Below, one piece after another: positions 16,848 to 25,699 of a DNA stretch of 64,000 nucleotides. The number at the start of each line of letters is the position of its first letter. Within the stretch, counting starts at the first letter, position 1. A program made the position numbers and the translations under genes. The notes beneath the pieces were generated by a model. That model did not search any database. It was not told where the DNA came from and worked only from the letters and a program-made list of their open reading frames with translations. The stretch lies in contig DAIDGX010000013.1 of NCBI GenBank assembly GCA_027452165.1, positions 1-64,000 on the forward strand. Direction: 5' to 3'. Origin of the DNA: Vulcanimicrobiota bacterium (GTDB lineage Bacteria; Vulcanimicrobiota; Vulcanimicrobiia; Vulcanimicrobiales; Vulcanimicrobiaceae).

Positions 16848-17587
16848 CGCTTCATGCCGGCGAGACGCGCGTTCTGCACGAAGCGATCGATCTCGTCGGT
16901 CACGCGCGGATCCGGATTGTTCCACGCAACGCTCTGAACGAAGCGGCCGCGCGTCGATGTGACTCCCGGCAACGGCCGGGCGTGCAGGCGAATCTCGTTC
17001 GCCGTTCCGTGCGGAAGCTTGAAGCGCACCACCACGTTCCACTCTTGGCGTAAGATTTGTTCGGTGATGATGCGGGCGCCGCCGGTGCTCAGATCGACCG
17101 CGGTTCCGGAGAACGAGCCGTGGGCGTCGGGTATGGAGTAACGCACGGGCAGGTTGACCTCGATGCGGCGATCCGCGCGCATCTCTTGAATGCGGGTGCT
17201 GGGCCGCGGTGCGGTTTCGACCTCGACACCGCGCGCCGCCGAGATGGTGCGGCGCTGTTCGTGACTGATGAAGCGCACGAGCGCGTCGGCCGTCTCCTCG
17301 TTCATTGCCTCGAATGCCATCGCGTAGCGGAAGGTGCGGTCGGCCGGAACGTAATTCACTTTCACGAGTTTGCCCGCTAGGCGCAGCGGTGGGCCGTCAA
17401 CGCGCGGCAGGTAGAACTCAACCGGGGTTTGCGGGCGCAGCATCGTTCGCGCGTGGAGCGCGCAGCCGCCGCCCGAGAGATCGACCAGGGTGGCCGGGAC
17501 CGGCACCCGGATGCCGGCGGCTCGCAGATCGACGCGCACGAGCATCGGCTGCCGATAGAAGAGACGCCGATTTTGCGGATCCGGCAA
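16844..17587 (-). CDS. Tandem PilZ-domain protein (putative c-di-GMP receptor)
   Basis: The ~247-residue protein holds two PilZ-like units. In the first, R8-x3-R12 (RLFYR) and D36-L-S-G-G-G fit the c-di-GMP RxxxR and D/NxSxxG motifs; in the second, R137-x3-R141 and D165-L-S-T-G-G repeat the pattern. Both therefore look binding-competent. The start is TTG 17587, selected by a perfect AGGAGG 7 bases upstream; the longer GTG start at 17635 would read through that site. PilZ proteins transmit c-di-GMP signals to motility, exopolysaccharide or transcription. No output domain is present. A GGDEF-like regulator occurs about 7 kb away in the ftsEX operon. Confidence 0.8.
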   Translation of the reverse strand: MPDPQNRRLFYRQPMLVRVDLRAAGIRVPVPATLVDLSGGGCALHARTMLRPQTPVEFYLPRVDGPPLRLAGKLVKVNYVPADRTFRYAMAFEAMNEETADALVRFISHEQRRTISAARGVEVETAPRPSTRIQEMRADRRIEVNLPVRYSIPDAHGSFSGTAVDLSTGGARIITEQILRQEWNVVVRFKLPHGTANEIRLHARPLPGVTSTRGRFVQSVAWNNPDPRVTDEIDRFVQNARLAGMKR

Positions 17588-17594
17588 GGGTGGA

Positions 17595-17600
17595 CCTCCT
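17595..17600 (-). promoter_or_regulatory. AGGAGG ribosome binding site selecting a TTG start
   Basis: The complement of CCTCCT reads AGGAGG and lies 7 bases before TTG 17587 of the PilZ gene. It decides the start against the upstream in-frame GTG at 17635. Confidence 0.7.
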
Positions 17601-17881
17601 GCGCGACGATGAACGCCCGATGGTACCCGCTCCACTAGGATGCCTCGGGCGCCCGCGCTTGTCGAGGGACCTTTGAACCGGTTCTCGTGCAGGTCCGGCT
17701 CGAGCGGGTCCGGAATCGGAACGGCGTTTTAAGATTTTTCTGTAGGGAGCGGTCGTTAGCAGCCCGCGCGTCGCCCGCAGACTCGAGCGATCCCGAGGCA
17801 ACCGTCTTGCTGGGTCGTCGTCGCGAAGTGCGTTCGAAGGCCGGATCCGCGCCGCCGCCCCTCACTGTAATTGAGGACAAT
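17601..17881. other. Divergent leader region upstream of RNase E/G
   Basis: Most of this ~280-bp stretch upstream of the chosen RNase start reads as Arg-rich shadow sequence in the RNase frame. It contains a perfect 10-bp palindrome GAACCGGTTC at 17675-17684 and an AT-rich island around 17726-17742, the best promoter candidate. The ribosome site GAGG (17873-17876) is 5 bases before TTG 17882. RNase E mRNAs in other bacteria are autoregulated through their 5' leaders, so a long leader here would be expected; that part is inference. Confidence 0.35.
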
Positions 17882-20665
17882 TTGTCGAGCGAGATTTTGA
17901 TCTCGAGCGATCCGTGGGAGAATCGGGTCGCCATACTTGAGGACGGCGCGTTAGCCGAGCTCTACATTGAGCGCGAAGAGCGCGTCATCGGATCGATTTT
18001 TAAGGGTAGGGTCCAGAACGTGCTCCCGGGCATGGGCGCCGCGTTCGTCGATATCGGCCTCGGTCGCAACGCCTTCCTATACGTCGATGACATCAACAAA
18101 CAGCCCTTGAACATCGGCGACGTCGAGATCACCCAAGGGCACTCCGGCTTCACGATCAGCGAGAAGGTGAAGAAGGGTGACGATGTGCTGGTGCAGATCG
18201 TCAAGGAGCCGCGGGGCCTCAAAGGCGCGCGGATTTCTACCAATATCTCGCTTCCGGGTCGCTATCTGATCCTGATGCCGACCGGCAAGTACTCCGGGGT
18301 CTCGCGCAAGATCGACTCGGCCGACGAACGCAATCGCCTCAAGGCCGTGATGAAGCGCATCCGTCCCGAGGGTATGGCGACCGTCGTGCGCACCGCGGCG
18401 GCCGGCGTGAGCGAGGCCGAATTGATCGCCGACCTCGGCGTGCTGATTCGCATGTGGCACGGCATTCTCGAGACCTTCAAACGTGCGCCGTCGCCGTCGC
18501 TTCTGCATCGCGACATGAACCTCGTCTATAAGGCCGCGCGCGATTTCGTCACTGCCGATGTCGATCGCGTGCTGATCGACGACGAAGAAGAGTATCGAAA
18601 GGTACGCGAGTTTCTGCAATTACTCGGCCCGCAGCATTTGGAACGTGTACAGCATTACAATCATGGGCGCGATCTCTTTGCCGACTACAAAATCGACGAA
18701 GAGATTTCGCGTTTGATGAAGCCGAAGGTCAACCTCCCTTCGGGCGGTTCGATCGTGATCGAAACGACCGAAGCCCTTACCGTGATCGATGTGAACTCCG
18801 GGAAATTCACCGGCGGCAAGAATCTGGAAGACACGATCGTCAAAACGAACATCGAGGCCGCAAAAGAGATCGCGCGTCAGGTGCGTTTACGCGACATTGG
18901 CGGTATTATTGTCGTGGATTTCATCGATATGTCGTCGGAATCGGCGCGCAATAAGGTGGTCGGTGCGCTCGAAGATGGCTTGCGCCGCGATCGCACGCGC
19001 GCAACCATTCAATCGTTCTCGAACCTCGGACTGCTCGAGTTCACGCGTAAGCGTGTCGGCAAGGATCTTTCGGGTCAACTGCGCGGAGCGTGTCCCACGT
19101 GCAGCGGGCTCGGCTCGGTGCTCTCGCCACAGTCGGTGGCGATCGAGACGATGCGAGCCGTGCGCGAACATGCCAAACATACGCATGGCGCACATGACGA
19201 ACTCTATGTCGAAGTCGCGCCGACGGTCGCTGCGCAACTCGAGTTCTGGTACGAAGATGAGCTACAGCAACTGAGCGGAACGCTCCACGAAAAGATTCAC
19301 GTACGGGTCGATCCGATGCTGCATCCGGAGAAATCGCGGGTCGATCACATGCAGCGTGCAAGCGCCGACGGGATAACGCTGCGCGTGGGTGATGAGCACG
19401 ACGTTGAACTCCTTGGCGGGCGCCTCCCCAACGCGAGTTCGGCGGGGGCCGTGATCGGCGGACGTGTGGTCGAGGTGGAGAACGCGGTCAATAACGCGGG
19501 CAACGCCGCGAAGATTCGCATTATCGATATCGACGACGAGAACGATTACGTGCTTGCCGAACTCGTCAGCGCGGGCGTTACGGCGGCCAAGAAGCGTCGC
19601 AAACGTGGTGGCAAACACAAGGGCGTCGTTACCGCGGCCGAGGAGGCGCAGCAGCTGCGCGAACTGGCGGAAGAGGCCGCGAAGCAGCATCAGGCGCGCC
19701 CGCCGATCGGCATCACCACGATTACCGAAGAGGAAGAGGCGCAAGACAAGACGCTTGCCGCCGAGGTGAAAGGCGAGTCCGCACCCGACGCCATCATCAT
19801 CGGTGAAGAGGCCGACGGTGATGCTCGCAAGCGCAAACGCAAACGCCGTCGCCGTGGTGGACGCGGCCGCGGAGGCAACGACCGCTTCGAGGCGGCCGCG
19901 CAGGTGGGCATCAGCCCGCAGAGCGCGGCGGCGCAAGCCGAAGATGACGGGGACGAGGACGAGGATGAGGACGAGGCCGATGCGGTCGCGTCCGCGTCGG
20001 CGCAGCCGCAGCCGCAGCAGCAGCAGCAACCCGGTGAGGGCGGACATCGCCGGCGCCGTCGCCGTCGCCGCCGCGGGCGCGGCGGGTCGGGCGCTGCCGC
20101 TTCGGGCGGCGACGGGCAGCCGGCCACGGGCTCGCTGCCGATGGCGTCATCGGTGCCCGATCGTCACGTGTTCCGCGTCGATGGCGCGGGTAAGGCACAG
20201 CCGACCGGGCGCACCGCACCGCGCGAACCTTCGCGGGCGATCGCCCCTCTGCGCTCGGCGCATCCGGCGGTCGAGCCGCCGCCGCCGCATCTCACGCTTC
20301 CCGAGGAGACGATGCGCACCGCCAAGCCGACGCGGCGTCGCCGCCGTGGCGCCGCTCCGAGCGGCGTTGCGGGTGAGCTCGCGTCGAAGCCGATGGCCGC
20401 GTTACCGCCGCCGCAACCGGTCGAGGAGAAGCCTAAGCGCGTGGCGCGCAAGAAGGCCGAAGCGGCACCCGCCGCGTCCGAAGCCAAGCCCAAACGCGTA
20501 ACACGCAAGAAGGCTGAAGCGGTACCCGCCGCCGCGCCTGAAGCCAAGCCGAAGCGCACGACGCGCAAAAAGGCCGAAGTCGCGCCCGAAAAGCCTGCTG
20601 CGAAGAAGACCGCGACGCGCAAGAAGTCCACGACGAGCGCAGGCACGCGCAAGAAGAAGTCGTAG
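17882..20665 (+). CDS. Ribonuclease E/G with long basic and repetitive C-terminal tail
   Basis: This endoribonuclease of RNA decay and rRNA processing has ~927 residues. The S1 domain (GRVQNVLPGMGAAFVDIGLGR) is followed by the RNase H-like/5'-sensor region (RGLKGARISTNISLPGRYL, TGKYSGVSRKI) and the catalytic DNase I-like part with TVIDVNSGKFTG and IIVVDFIDM, which hold the metal-binding aspartates. The zinc-link CPTCSGLG follows. After ~residue 520 comes a scaffold-like tail: Arg/Lys blocks (RKRKRKRRRRGGRGRGG), an acidic Glu/Asp run, another Arg block, and a C-terminal Lys/Ala repeat region with EAKPKRVTRKKAE units. TTG 17882 with GAGG 5 bases upstream is the likely start; frame upstream to 17687 is open but not family-like. 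Confidence 0.9.
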   Translation: MSSEILISSDPWENRVAILEDGALAELYIEREERVIGSIFKGRVQNVLPGMGAAFVDIGLGRNAFLYVDDINKQPLNIGDVEITQGHSGFTISEKVKKGDDVLVQIVKEPRGLKGARISTNISLPGRYLILMPTGKYSGVSRKIDSADERNRLKAVMKRIRPEGMATVVRTAAAGVSEAELIADLGVLIRMWHGILETFKRAPSPSLLHRDMNLVYKAARDFVTADVDRVLIDDEEEYRKVREFLQLLGPQHLERVQHYNHGRDLFADYKIDEEISRLMKPKVNLPSGGSIVIETTEALTVIDVNSGKFTGGKNLEDTIVKTNIEAAKEIARQVRLRDIGGIIVVDFIDMSSESARNKVVGALEDGLRRDRTRATIQSFSNLGLLEFTRKRVGKDLSGQLRGACPTCSGLGSVLSPQSVAIETMRAVREHAKHTHGAHDELYVEVAPTVAAQLEFWYEDELQQLSGTLHEKIHVRVDPMLHPEKSRVDHMQRASADGITLRVGDEHDVELLGGRLPNASSAGAVIGGRVVEVENAVNNAGNAAKIRIIDIDDENDYVLAELVSAGVTAAKKRRKRGGKHKGVVTAAEEAQQLRELAEEAAKQHQARPPIGITTITEEEEAQDKTLAAEVKGESAPDAIIIGEEADGDARKRKRKRRRRGGRGRGGNDRFEAAAQVGISPQSAAAQAEDDGDEDEDEDEADAVASASAQPQPQQQQQPGEGGHRRRRRRRRRGRGGSGAAASGGDGQPATGSLPMASSVPDRHVFRVDGAGKAQPTGRTAPREPSRAIAPLRSAHPAVEPPPPHLTLPEETMRTAKPTRRRRRGAAPSGVAGELASKPMAALPPPQPVEEKPKRVARKKAEAAPAASEAKPKRVTRKKAEAVPAAAPEAKPKRTTRKKAEVAPEKPAAKKTATRKKSTTSAGTRKKKS

Positions 20666-20670
20666 CGGTG

Positions 20671-20700
20671 GATCGTGCCGTCGATGACGACGGCACGATC
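20671..20700. terminator. Perfect 12-bp stem hairpin between convergent genes
   Basis: GATCGTGCCGTC (20671-20682) pairs exactly with GACGGCACGATC (20689-20700) around a 6-base loop. It lies between the ends of the RNase E/G gene and the S41 protease gene, so it can end transcripts from both sides. There is no U-tract, so intrinsic termination may be weak; it could also protect 3' ends. Confidence 0.65.
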
Positions 20701-20730
20701 ACCGAACTCGACGTCGCGCTTACGTGCGGG

Positions 20731-22113
20731 TTAGAAGTGCGAGCCTGAGGCTTGACCCGCGGCCAGCGGCGCGGGCGCATTTAGCGTGGCCAGCTTTTCG
20801 TTGATCACCTGAATCGCTCGCGCCAACTGCGCATCGCGCGAAGGATCTCCGATGAGCGGCTTCTTGTTCTCGGGCACGATGATGTCGGGGATGATGCCCC
20901 GATGGTTGATGTTGCGGTTGAGGGGCGTGAGATATCGCGCCGTCGTGATCTTGACCGCCGAGCCATCGCCAAGCGGATAGATCGTCTGCACGACACCTTT
21001 TCCGAAGGTCTTCTCGCCGATGATCGTGCCGACGCCGCTATCTTGAATCGCGCCCGAGGTGATCTCGGAGGCGGAGGCGGTGAAGCGGTTGACGAGCACG
21101 ACGAGCGGTGCCGGCGGGATTGCGGTGTCATTGGCTTCGAGCGTGGTGATGTTCGACGCACGCGATTCGACCGAAACGATCGGGCCCGAGGTGATAAATT
21201 TCGAGCTTACGCCGACGGCGGCTTCGAGGTAACCACCGCCGTTGTTGCGCAAATCCATGATGTACGCGCGTGCGCCGCGTTGCTGCAGGCGGTCGAGCGC
21301 GGTCGTGAGCTCGCTTGCGGTATCTTTACCGAAGACGCTCAGTGCCACGTAGCCGATATTCCCTGGAAGCATCTTCGAAAAGACGCTGATCTGGTGAATC
21401 TTTGCGCGCGTCAGCGTGATCGGCGCGAGTTTTTTGCCGTCGCGTTCGATCGTGACGGTTACGCGCGTGCCTTCTTTGCCGCGCAGGTGCGCGCTCGCCC
21501 GATCGATCGACCAGCCCTTGGTGGAGACGCCGTCGATGGCGATGATCAGATCGTCTTGCTCGATTCCGGCTTTATCGGCGGGAGCGTTCGGAACCACGTT
21601 GCTGACGGCGATGTACTTCGTCACGGGATCCTCTTGGATCACGATGCCGGTTCCGCCGAAGTCGCTGCCGTCAAGACCCTGGTTCAATTCGGCATAATCT
21701 TTGGGCGATAGGAAGACCGTCCACCGGTCGTGGACCGAGTTCATGATGCCGGCGATCGCGGCATAGGTCATGTCGCGGTGCGAGATTTTCTTGCCGGCGA
21801 TATGCTGCGCGTCTTCGACCGAGAGCTCGATTGCATGCACGTTTGCCGACGCAAGCTTCGCCGCGTGGAAGGTCGGGATCGATCCTTTGAGATGTTCGTG
21901 CTTCAAATACGCCTGGAGCGTTGCGTGAACGGAATTGAGCACGACTTGCGGATCGACTTTTTTGTAGAACTGCGCGGTTAGGTCGTCGTAACTCGCGGCG
22001 ATCTCGCTCGAGTTGGTTGGGGAGAGTGTCGGCGTCGATGCGGCAGCGAGGGGTAGGTGCAGCAGCGCTGCGCCGAGGACGCCGGCGATGAGGAGAGCAG
22101 AGAGTCGCTTCAT
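20731..22113 (-). CDS. S41 carboxyl-terminal processing protease (CtpA type), second of pair
   Basis: The 460-residue protein has a signal peptide (MKRLSALLIAGVLGAALLHL...), a PDZ domain (about residues 150-240, with DFGGTGIVIQ and PADKAGIEQDDLIIAIDG) and the S41 protease domain. The catalytic Ser lies in TASASE (345-350) and the Lys in FGKGVVQ (Lys372). Tail-specific proteases of this family act in the periplasm; in Pseudomonas aeruginosa CtpA degrades peptidoglycan cross-link hydrolases. It is the last gene of the ftsEX-M23 operon, only 10 bases behind a related S41 gene, which suggests turnover of the M23 hydrolase or FtsEX partners. That functional link is inference. Confidence 0.9.
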   Translation of the reverse strand: MKRLSALLIAGVLGAALLHLPLAAASTPTLSPTNSSEIAASYDDLTAQFYKKVDPQVVLNSVHATLQAYLKHEHLKGSIPTFHAAKLASANVHAIELSVEDAQHIAGKKISHRDMTYAAIAGIMNSVHDRWTVFLSPKDYAELNQGLDGSDFGGTGIVIQEDPVTKYIAVSNVVPNAPADKAGIEQDDLIIAIDGVSTKGWSIDRASAHLRGKEGTRVTVTIERDGKKLAPITLTRAKIHQISVFSKMLPGNIGYVALSVFGKDTASELTTALDRLQQRGARAYIMDLRNNGGGYLEAAVGVSSKFITSGPIVSVESRASNITTLEANDTAIPPAPLVVLVNRFTASASEITSGAIQDSGVGTIIGEKTFGKGVVQTIYPLGDGSAVKITTARYLTPLNRNINHRGIIPDIIVPENKKPLIGDPSRDAQLARAIQVINEKLATLNAPAPLAAGQASGSHF

Positions 22114-22123
22114 GATCTTTCTT

Positions 22124-23518
22124 TTAACGAGAGAGGACGCGCAGCTCCGCCTTGGCGGCGGCGAGTTGCTTGTCGGCCGGTGTGTCGATCAGTGCCGGAT
22201 CGACCTTTTGGTTCACGACGATATCCGGCATGATACCCTTGTGTTGAATGTAGCGCCCGAGCGGCGTGACGTACCGCGCGGTCGTTATCTTGAGCGCACC
22301 GCCGTCGGGCGTGTCGTAGATGCTCTGCACGACGCCTTTGCCGAACGTCTTCGTGCCGACGAGTTTCGCAAGGTGATAGTCTTGGAGCGCTCCTGCGGTG
22401 ATCTCGGAGGCACTTGCCGTGTACTTGTTGACGAGAACGACCAACGGTTGGAGCCCGCCGATCGCGTTGCCAAGCGCCTCTTGAACGTCCTTATTCCCGT
22501 TGCGATCGATGGTTGAAACGATCGTACCCTGCGGGATGAAGAGGCTCGAGATATGGACCGCCGCATCGACGAGCCCGCCACCGTTATTGCGCAGGTCGAG
22601 GATGTAGCCTTTGGCATGATGCGCCTTACCCTGGAGTAGCGCATGTTTGACCTCGGCCGCGGAGGTCGTGCCGAAATCCGAGAGACGGATGTAGTCGTAT
22701 CCGTCTTCCATTTTTGCGCGCACGGTAGGCACGTGGATGATCTCGCGGGTGATCGCGTAGTGCCTCTCGCCCTTGCCGTGATACGGGTGAACGGTAAGAC
22801 TGACGACGGTGCCTGCGGTGCCGCGAATCAACTGCTCGACGCGATCGAGGGTGAGACCATGAATCGACGCGCCATCGATCGTATCGACCACGTCGCCAGG
22901 CTTTACGCCGGCATGTGCCGCGGGAAGGCCCTCGATCGGTTGCACGACGACCGTACCGTCCTTCATCTGATAGATATAGACTCCGATTCCGCCGAAATTG
23001 CCGCCGTCGAGCGACTCTTGTAACCCCTGGTTCTCTTTGGGCGAGAGGTAGATCGTGTAGGGATCGTTGACCGACGCAAGCATGCCGCTGAGCGCGACCT
23101 CGGTCAGGTCCGTGTCGGCGTTCGCGCCGAGGCGCTTGGCATAGTGCTGTTGCGCGAAGTCGAGCACCGTTGCGAGCGCCTGGGCATCGTGCGACGGGTC
23201 GCCCGTGGCGATCTCATGCGGGAGCGTCGCCTCGATGTGCTCGTGTTTCAAGTACGCGCGAAGCGCCGTGGCCTCGCCGCTCAGCGGAGTCTGTGGGGCG
23301 AACGGCTTGTAATAGACCGAATCCATCTTGCGCAGCGCGAGGTCGAGCATGGCGGCGTCATTCTGTTGGCCGTCCAGCAACGGGCCGGCGTTGGCGAGGG
23401 CTCCCGCGTTCGCCATGCTGTTGCGCATGCTGACGAACAGGAAGCCGGCGACGGCGACGACGACGACGATGAGGGCAGCAAGGAGCGCACGGGCGCGAAC
23501 GGTCATGGGTTCGATCAT
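22124..23518 (-). CDS. S41 carboxyl-terminal processing protease (CtpA type), first of pair
   Basis: The ~465-residue paralogue of the next gene starts at ATG 23518, where AAGGAAGG lies 5 bases upstream; the longer open frame to 23659 is not family-like. An N-terminal membrane anchor (ALLAALIVVVVAVAGFLFVSM) rather than a clearly cleaved signal is followed by the PDZ part (GGNFGGIGVYIYQ, AGVKPGDVVDTIDG) and the S41 core with TASASEITAGALQD and TFGKGVVQS. Both catalytic residues are kept. Two tandem, full-length, active-looking S41 enzymes behind an M23 gene imply different substrates or a membrane-anchored plus released pair. Confidence 0.9.
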   Translation of the reverse strand: MIEPMTVRARALLAALIVVVVAVAGFLFVSMRNSMANAGALANAGPLLDGQQNDAAMLDLALRKMDSVYYKPFAPQTPLSGEATALRAYLKHEHIEATLPHEIATGDPSHDAQALATVLDFAQQHYAKRLGANADTDLTEVALSGMLASVNDPYTIYLSPKENQGLQESLDGGNFGGIGVYIYQMKDGTVVVQPIEGLPAAHAGVKPGDVVDTIDGASIHGLTLDRVEQLIRGTAGTVVSLTVHPYHGKGERHYAITREIIHVPTVRAKMEDGYDYIRLSDFGTTSAAEVKHALLQGKAHHAKGYILDLRNNGGGLVDAAVHISSLFIPQGTIVSTIDRNGNKDVQEALGNAIGGLQPLVVLVNKYTASASEITAGALQDYHLAKLVGTKTFGKGVVQSIYDTPDGGALKITTARYVTPLGRYIQHKGIMPDIVVNQKVDPALIDTPADKQLAAAKAELRVLSR

Positions 23519-23561
23519 ACTCGCCTTCCTTAACGACCGGTGAGCCGAAGTCCGTTTCGTT

Positions 23562-24749
23562 TTAGTGAAGGCGTGGGGCCGGATCGACGGGTTTGCCGTG
23601 GAAGCGCACTTCGAAGTGCAGATGCGGACCGGTCGAATAGCCGGTCGAGCCGACCGCACCGATCGCTTGCCCGCGTTTGACCTTCTGCCCGACGGAGACG
23701 TAAATCGCCGAGAGGTGGCCGTATCCGGTCGAGTAGCCGCCGCCGTTATCGATCAGAATGTAGTTACCGTAACCACCATACCATTGCGCCAACAGCACGG
23801 TGCCCGAGGCCGCAGCGGTGACCGTGGTTCCCGTCGGCGCTGCGATGTCGAGCCCCTGATGAAACTCGGGAGCGCCGCCGAACGGATTTGAGCGCCAGCC
23901 GAAGGGTGAGGTGATCGTTCCCGACACCGGCCACGAAAAGGCGCCGGCTCCTTGGCTCGGTTCCGCGGTGCTCGCGATACCTTCGGCCTTCTGCTGCGCC
24001 GCGATCTCGCGCTGGCGCTCCTGGATCAACTCTTCCAGCTGTGCCTCTTCCGAGGCCGAGATGTCTTCCATTTGGGCAACCTGGGTGGCGACGTGCCGGC
24101 GGCGCCGATCGGCCAGGACGAGCAGGTTGCGGCGTTCGAGCGCGAGCGAGGCGAGCTGATTCTGCGCCTGCTCCTGGGCGAGAGCGGCCTGCTGCAGTTG
24201 CATCTGCGTGCGCTCGAGATCGCGCTCCACGTTCAACACGCGGTCTTCGGCAGCTTTACGCTCGCGCACCGCGGTCTCGTTTGCCTGGATGAGTAGCCGC
24301 AGATCTTCCCAGCGCTCGACGAATTCGCTGAACGAATGTGCCGAGAGCAAAACAGCTGCATAGCTCATGTCGCCGTTTTCGTAGATGTCCACGAGGCGGC
24401 GTTTGAGCGCATCGTCGTGCAACTTCAACGAACGCTGCGCGGCGCGAAGCTGAATCGTGTTCCACGAGATGCGCCGTTCGAGACCACGCTGCTGGACGCC
24501 GAGCGCTCCGAGATGTACGTGCACGGCGGCGATCGCGCGATTCGTCTCATCGAGTTGCTCTTGAAGGCCTTGTACCTTAACGGTCGCGGCGTTCAGTTCG
24601 GCTCGCTTCTGGTGCAGACGCGCATGAATCTCTTGGCTCTTGCGCCGCTGTGCCTCGATTTTCTGTTGCAACGTCTGGGCGCGCGGCATCATCGCCGATG
24701 GGGCGAGCGCAAGCACGAGCAACGCGGCGAGGGATCGCGTGAGTTTCAC
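23562..24749 (-). CDS. M23 peptidase, EnvC-like murein hydrolase (or activator)
   Basis: The 395-residue protein has a signal peptide, then a long coiled coil (about residues 28-240: QKIEAQRRKSQEIHARLHQKRAEL and later heptads), then a C-terminal LytM/M23 domain. The zinc ligands expected of an active endopeptidase seem present: HQGLD, and GPHLHFEV near the end. EnvC of Escherichia coli has the same coiled-coil plus LytM layout but lacks the ligands and acts as an activator; this protein may itself cut peptidoglycan, like RipC/CwlO-class partners of FtsEX. The GTG start overlaps the stop of the REC/GGDEF-like gene (GTGA). Position in an ftsEX operon supports control by FtsEX. Confidence 0.88.
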   Translation of the reverse strand: MKLTRSLAALLVLALAPSAMMPRAQTLQQKIEAQRRKSQEIHARLHQKRAELNAATVKVQGLQEQLDETNRAIAAVHVHLGALGVQQRGLERRISWNTIQLRAAQRSLKLHDDALKRRLVDIYENGDMSYAAVLLSAHSFSEFVERWEDLRLLIQANETAVRERKAAEDRVLNVERDLERTQMQLQQAALAQEQAQNQLASLALERRNLLVLADRRRRHVATQVAQMEDISASEEAQLEELIQERQREIAAQQKAEGIASTAEPSQGAGAFSWPVSGTITSPFGWRSNPFGGAPEFHQGLDIAAPTGTTVTAAASGTVLLAQWYGGYGNYILIDNGGGYSTGYGHLSAIYVSVGQKVKRGQAIGAVGSTGYSTGPHLHFEVRFHGKPVDPAPRLH

Positions 24750-25699
24750 GAGCGGCGCTTGTCCTTCACGAAGACGGATCCGGCGATCGACTTTGCGTAA
24801 CGTTTGAGTTCCGCCGCGGCCTCGCCGACCTGGGCATAGTTGGTAAGCTGGCCACGATCGTTGATCACGACGGCGATCGAGAGCGACATGATGGGGAACC
24901 GCATGAGCGATCCGCGGCGATCGCGCGTTTCGATGTACCCGGCTCGCAAGTCCTTCGCTTTGTAGAGTCCTCGAATGTCGCGGTCGAACTCGGCGATGAT
25001 CTCGTTCGCAATCTCCTCGGCACGATCCGGAGCGGTGACGACGATCAGGTCGTCGCCGCCGATATGTCCCACAAAATCGCTCGTTGTTCCTCGCCGGCGC
25101 ACCACGTCCACCGCCGTGCGGGCCTCCAACTGAATCGCTTCGTCCCCGTGCGTGAAACCGTACACGTCATTGAAGGCTTTGAAGTTGTCGAGATCGAGGT
25201 AGAGCACCGCAAACGGTTCATGCGCTTCGAGCCGGCGTCGCAGTTCGGCTTCGATTGCAAGATTGCCGGGCAGCCGCGTGAGCGGCGAGAGTGAAGAGTC
25301 GGTTTCGACGCGCCGGATCTTTGCGCGCACGCGCGCAAGCAATTCTTGCGGGCCGAAGGGCTTCGTGATGTAGTCGTCGGCTCCGGCCTCGAATCCGCGC
25401 AGTTTGTCCTCGGTCTCGCTCTTCGCGGTGAGGATGATGATCGGTACGTTCGCGATCGTCGGATTCGGATGCTTGCGGATGCGCTGCGCAACCTCGTAGC
25501 CATCCATGTGCGGCATCATCAAATCGAGTAACACAATGTCCGGAACGAAGCGATCGAGGATTTCAAACGCCTCACGTCCCTCAGCTGCTTTCTCGACGGT
25601 GAAGCCCGCAAGTTCGAGGTTGGTCGCGATGATCTTGCGTAGGTTGCGATCGTCATCGACGACGAGCACGCGGTGCCCGGTCCCATCGTGGGCTCTCAT
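24746..25699 (-). CDS. Response regulator with REC and degenerate GGDEF-like domain
   Basis: The 317-residue protein has a REC domain with the acidic pocket DDD at 15-17, phosphoacceptor Asp59 (VLLDLMMP) and Lys113 (TKPFG). The second half is GGDEF-like: LDLDNFKAFND fits the nucleotide-binding part, but the active-site motif reads GGDDL (214-218) instead of GGDEF/GGEEF. The position five residues upstream does not show the RxxD inhibitory site. It may therefore be an inactive, GTP-binding or altered cyclase. It lies directly after a soluble histidine kinase gene (ATGA overlap) and before the M23 gene, inside the ftsEX operon, so its output may act on division or hydrolase activity rather than transcription. 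Confidence 0.87.
   Translation of the reverse strand: MRAHDGTGHRVLVVDDDRNLRKIIATNLELAGFTVEKAAEGREAFEILDRFVPDIVLLDLMMPHMDGYEVAQRIRKHPNPTIANVPIIILTAKSETEDKLRGFEAGADDYITKPFGPQELLARVRAKIRRVETDSSLSPLTRLPGNLAIEAELRRRLEAHEPFAVLYLDLDNFKAFNDVYGFTHGDEAIQLEARTAVDVVRRRGTTSDFVGHIGGDDLIVVTAPDRAEEIANEIIAEFDRDIRGLYKAKDLRAGYIETRDRRGSLMRFPIMSLSIAVVINDRGQLTNYAQVGEAAAELKRYAKSIAGSVFVKDKRRS

Noticed and set aside
17687-17881. N-terminal extension of 65 residues on RNase E/G
   Set aside because: Not similar to RNase E/G family N-termini, and a ribosome site sits 5 bases before TTG 17882. Not fully excluded.
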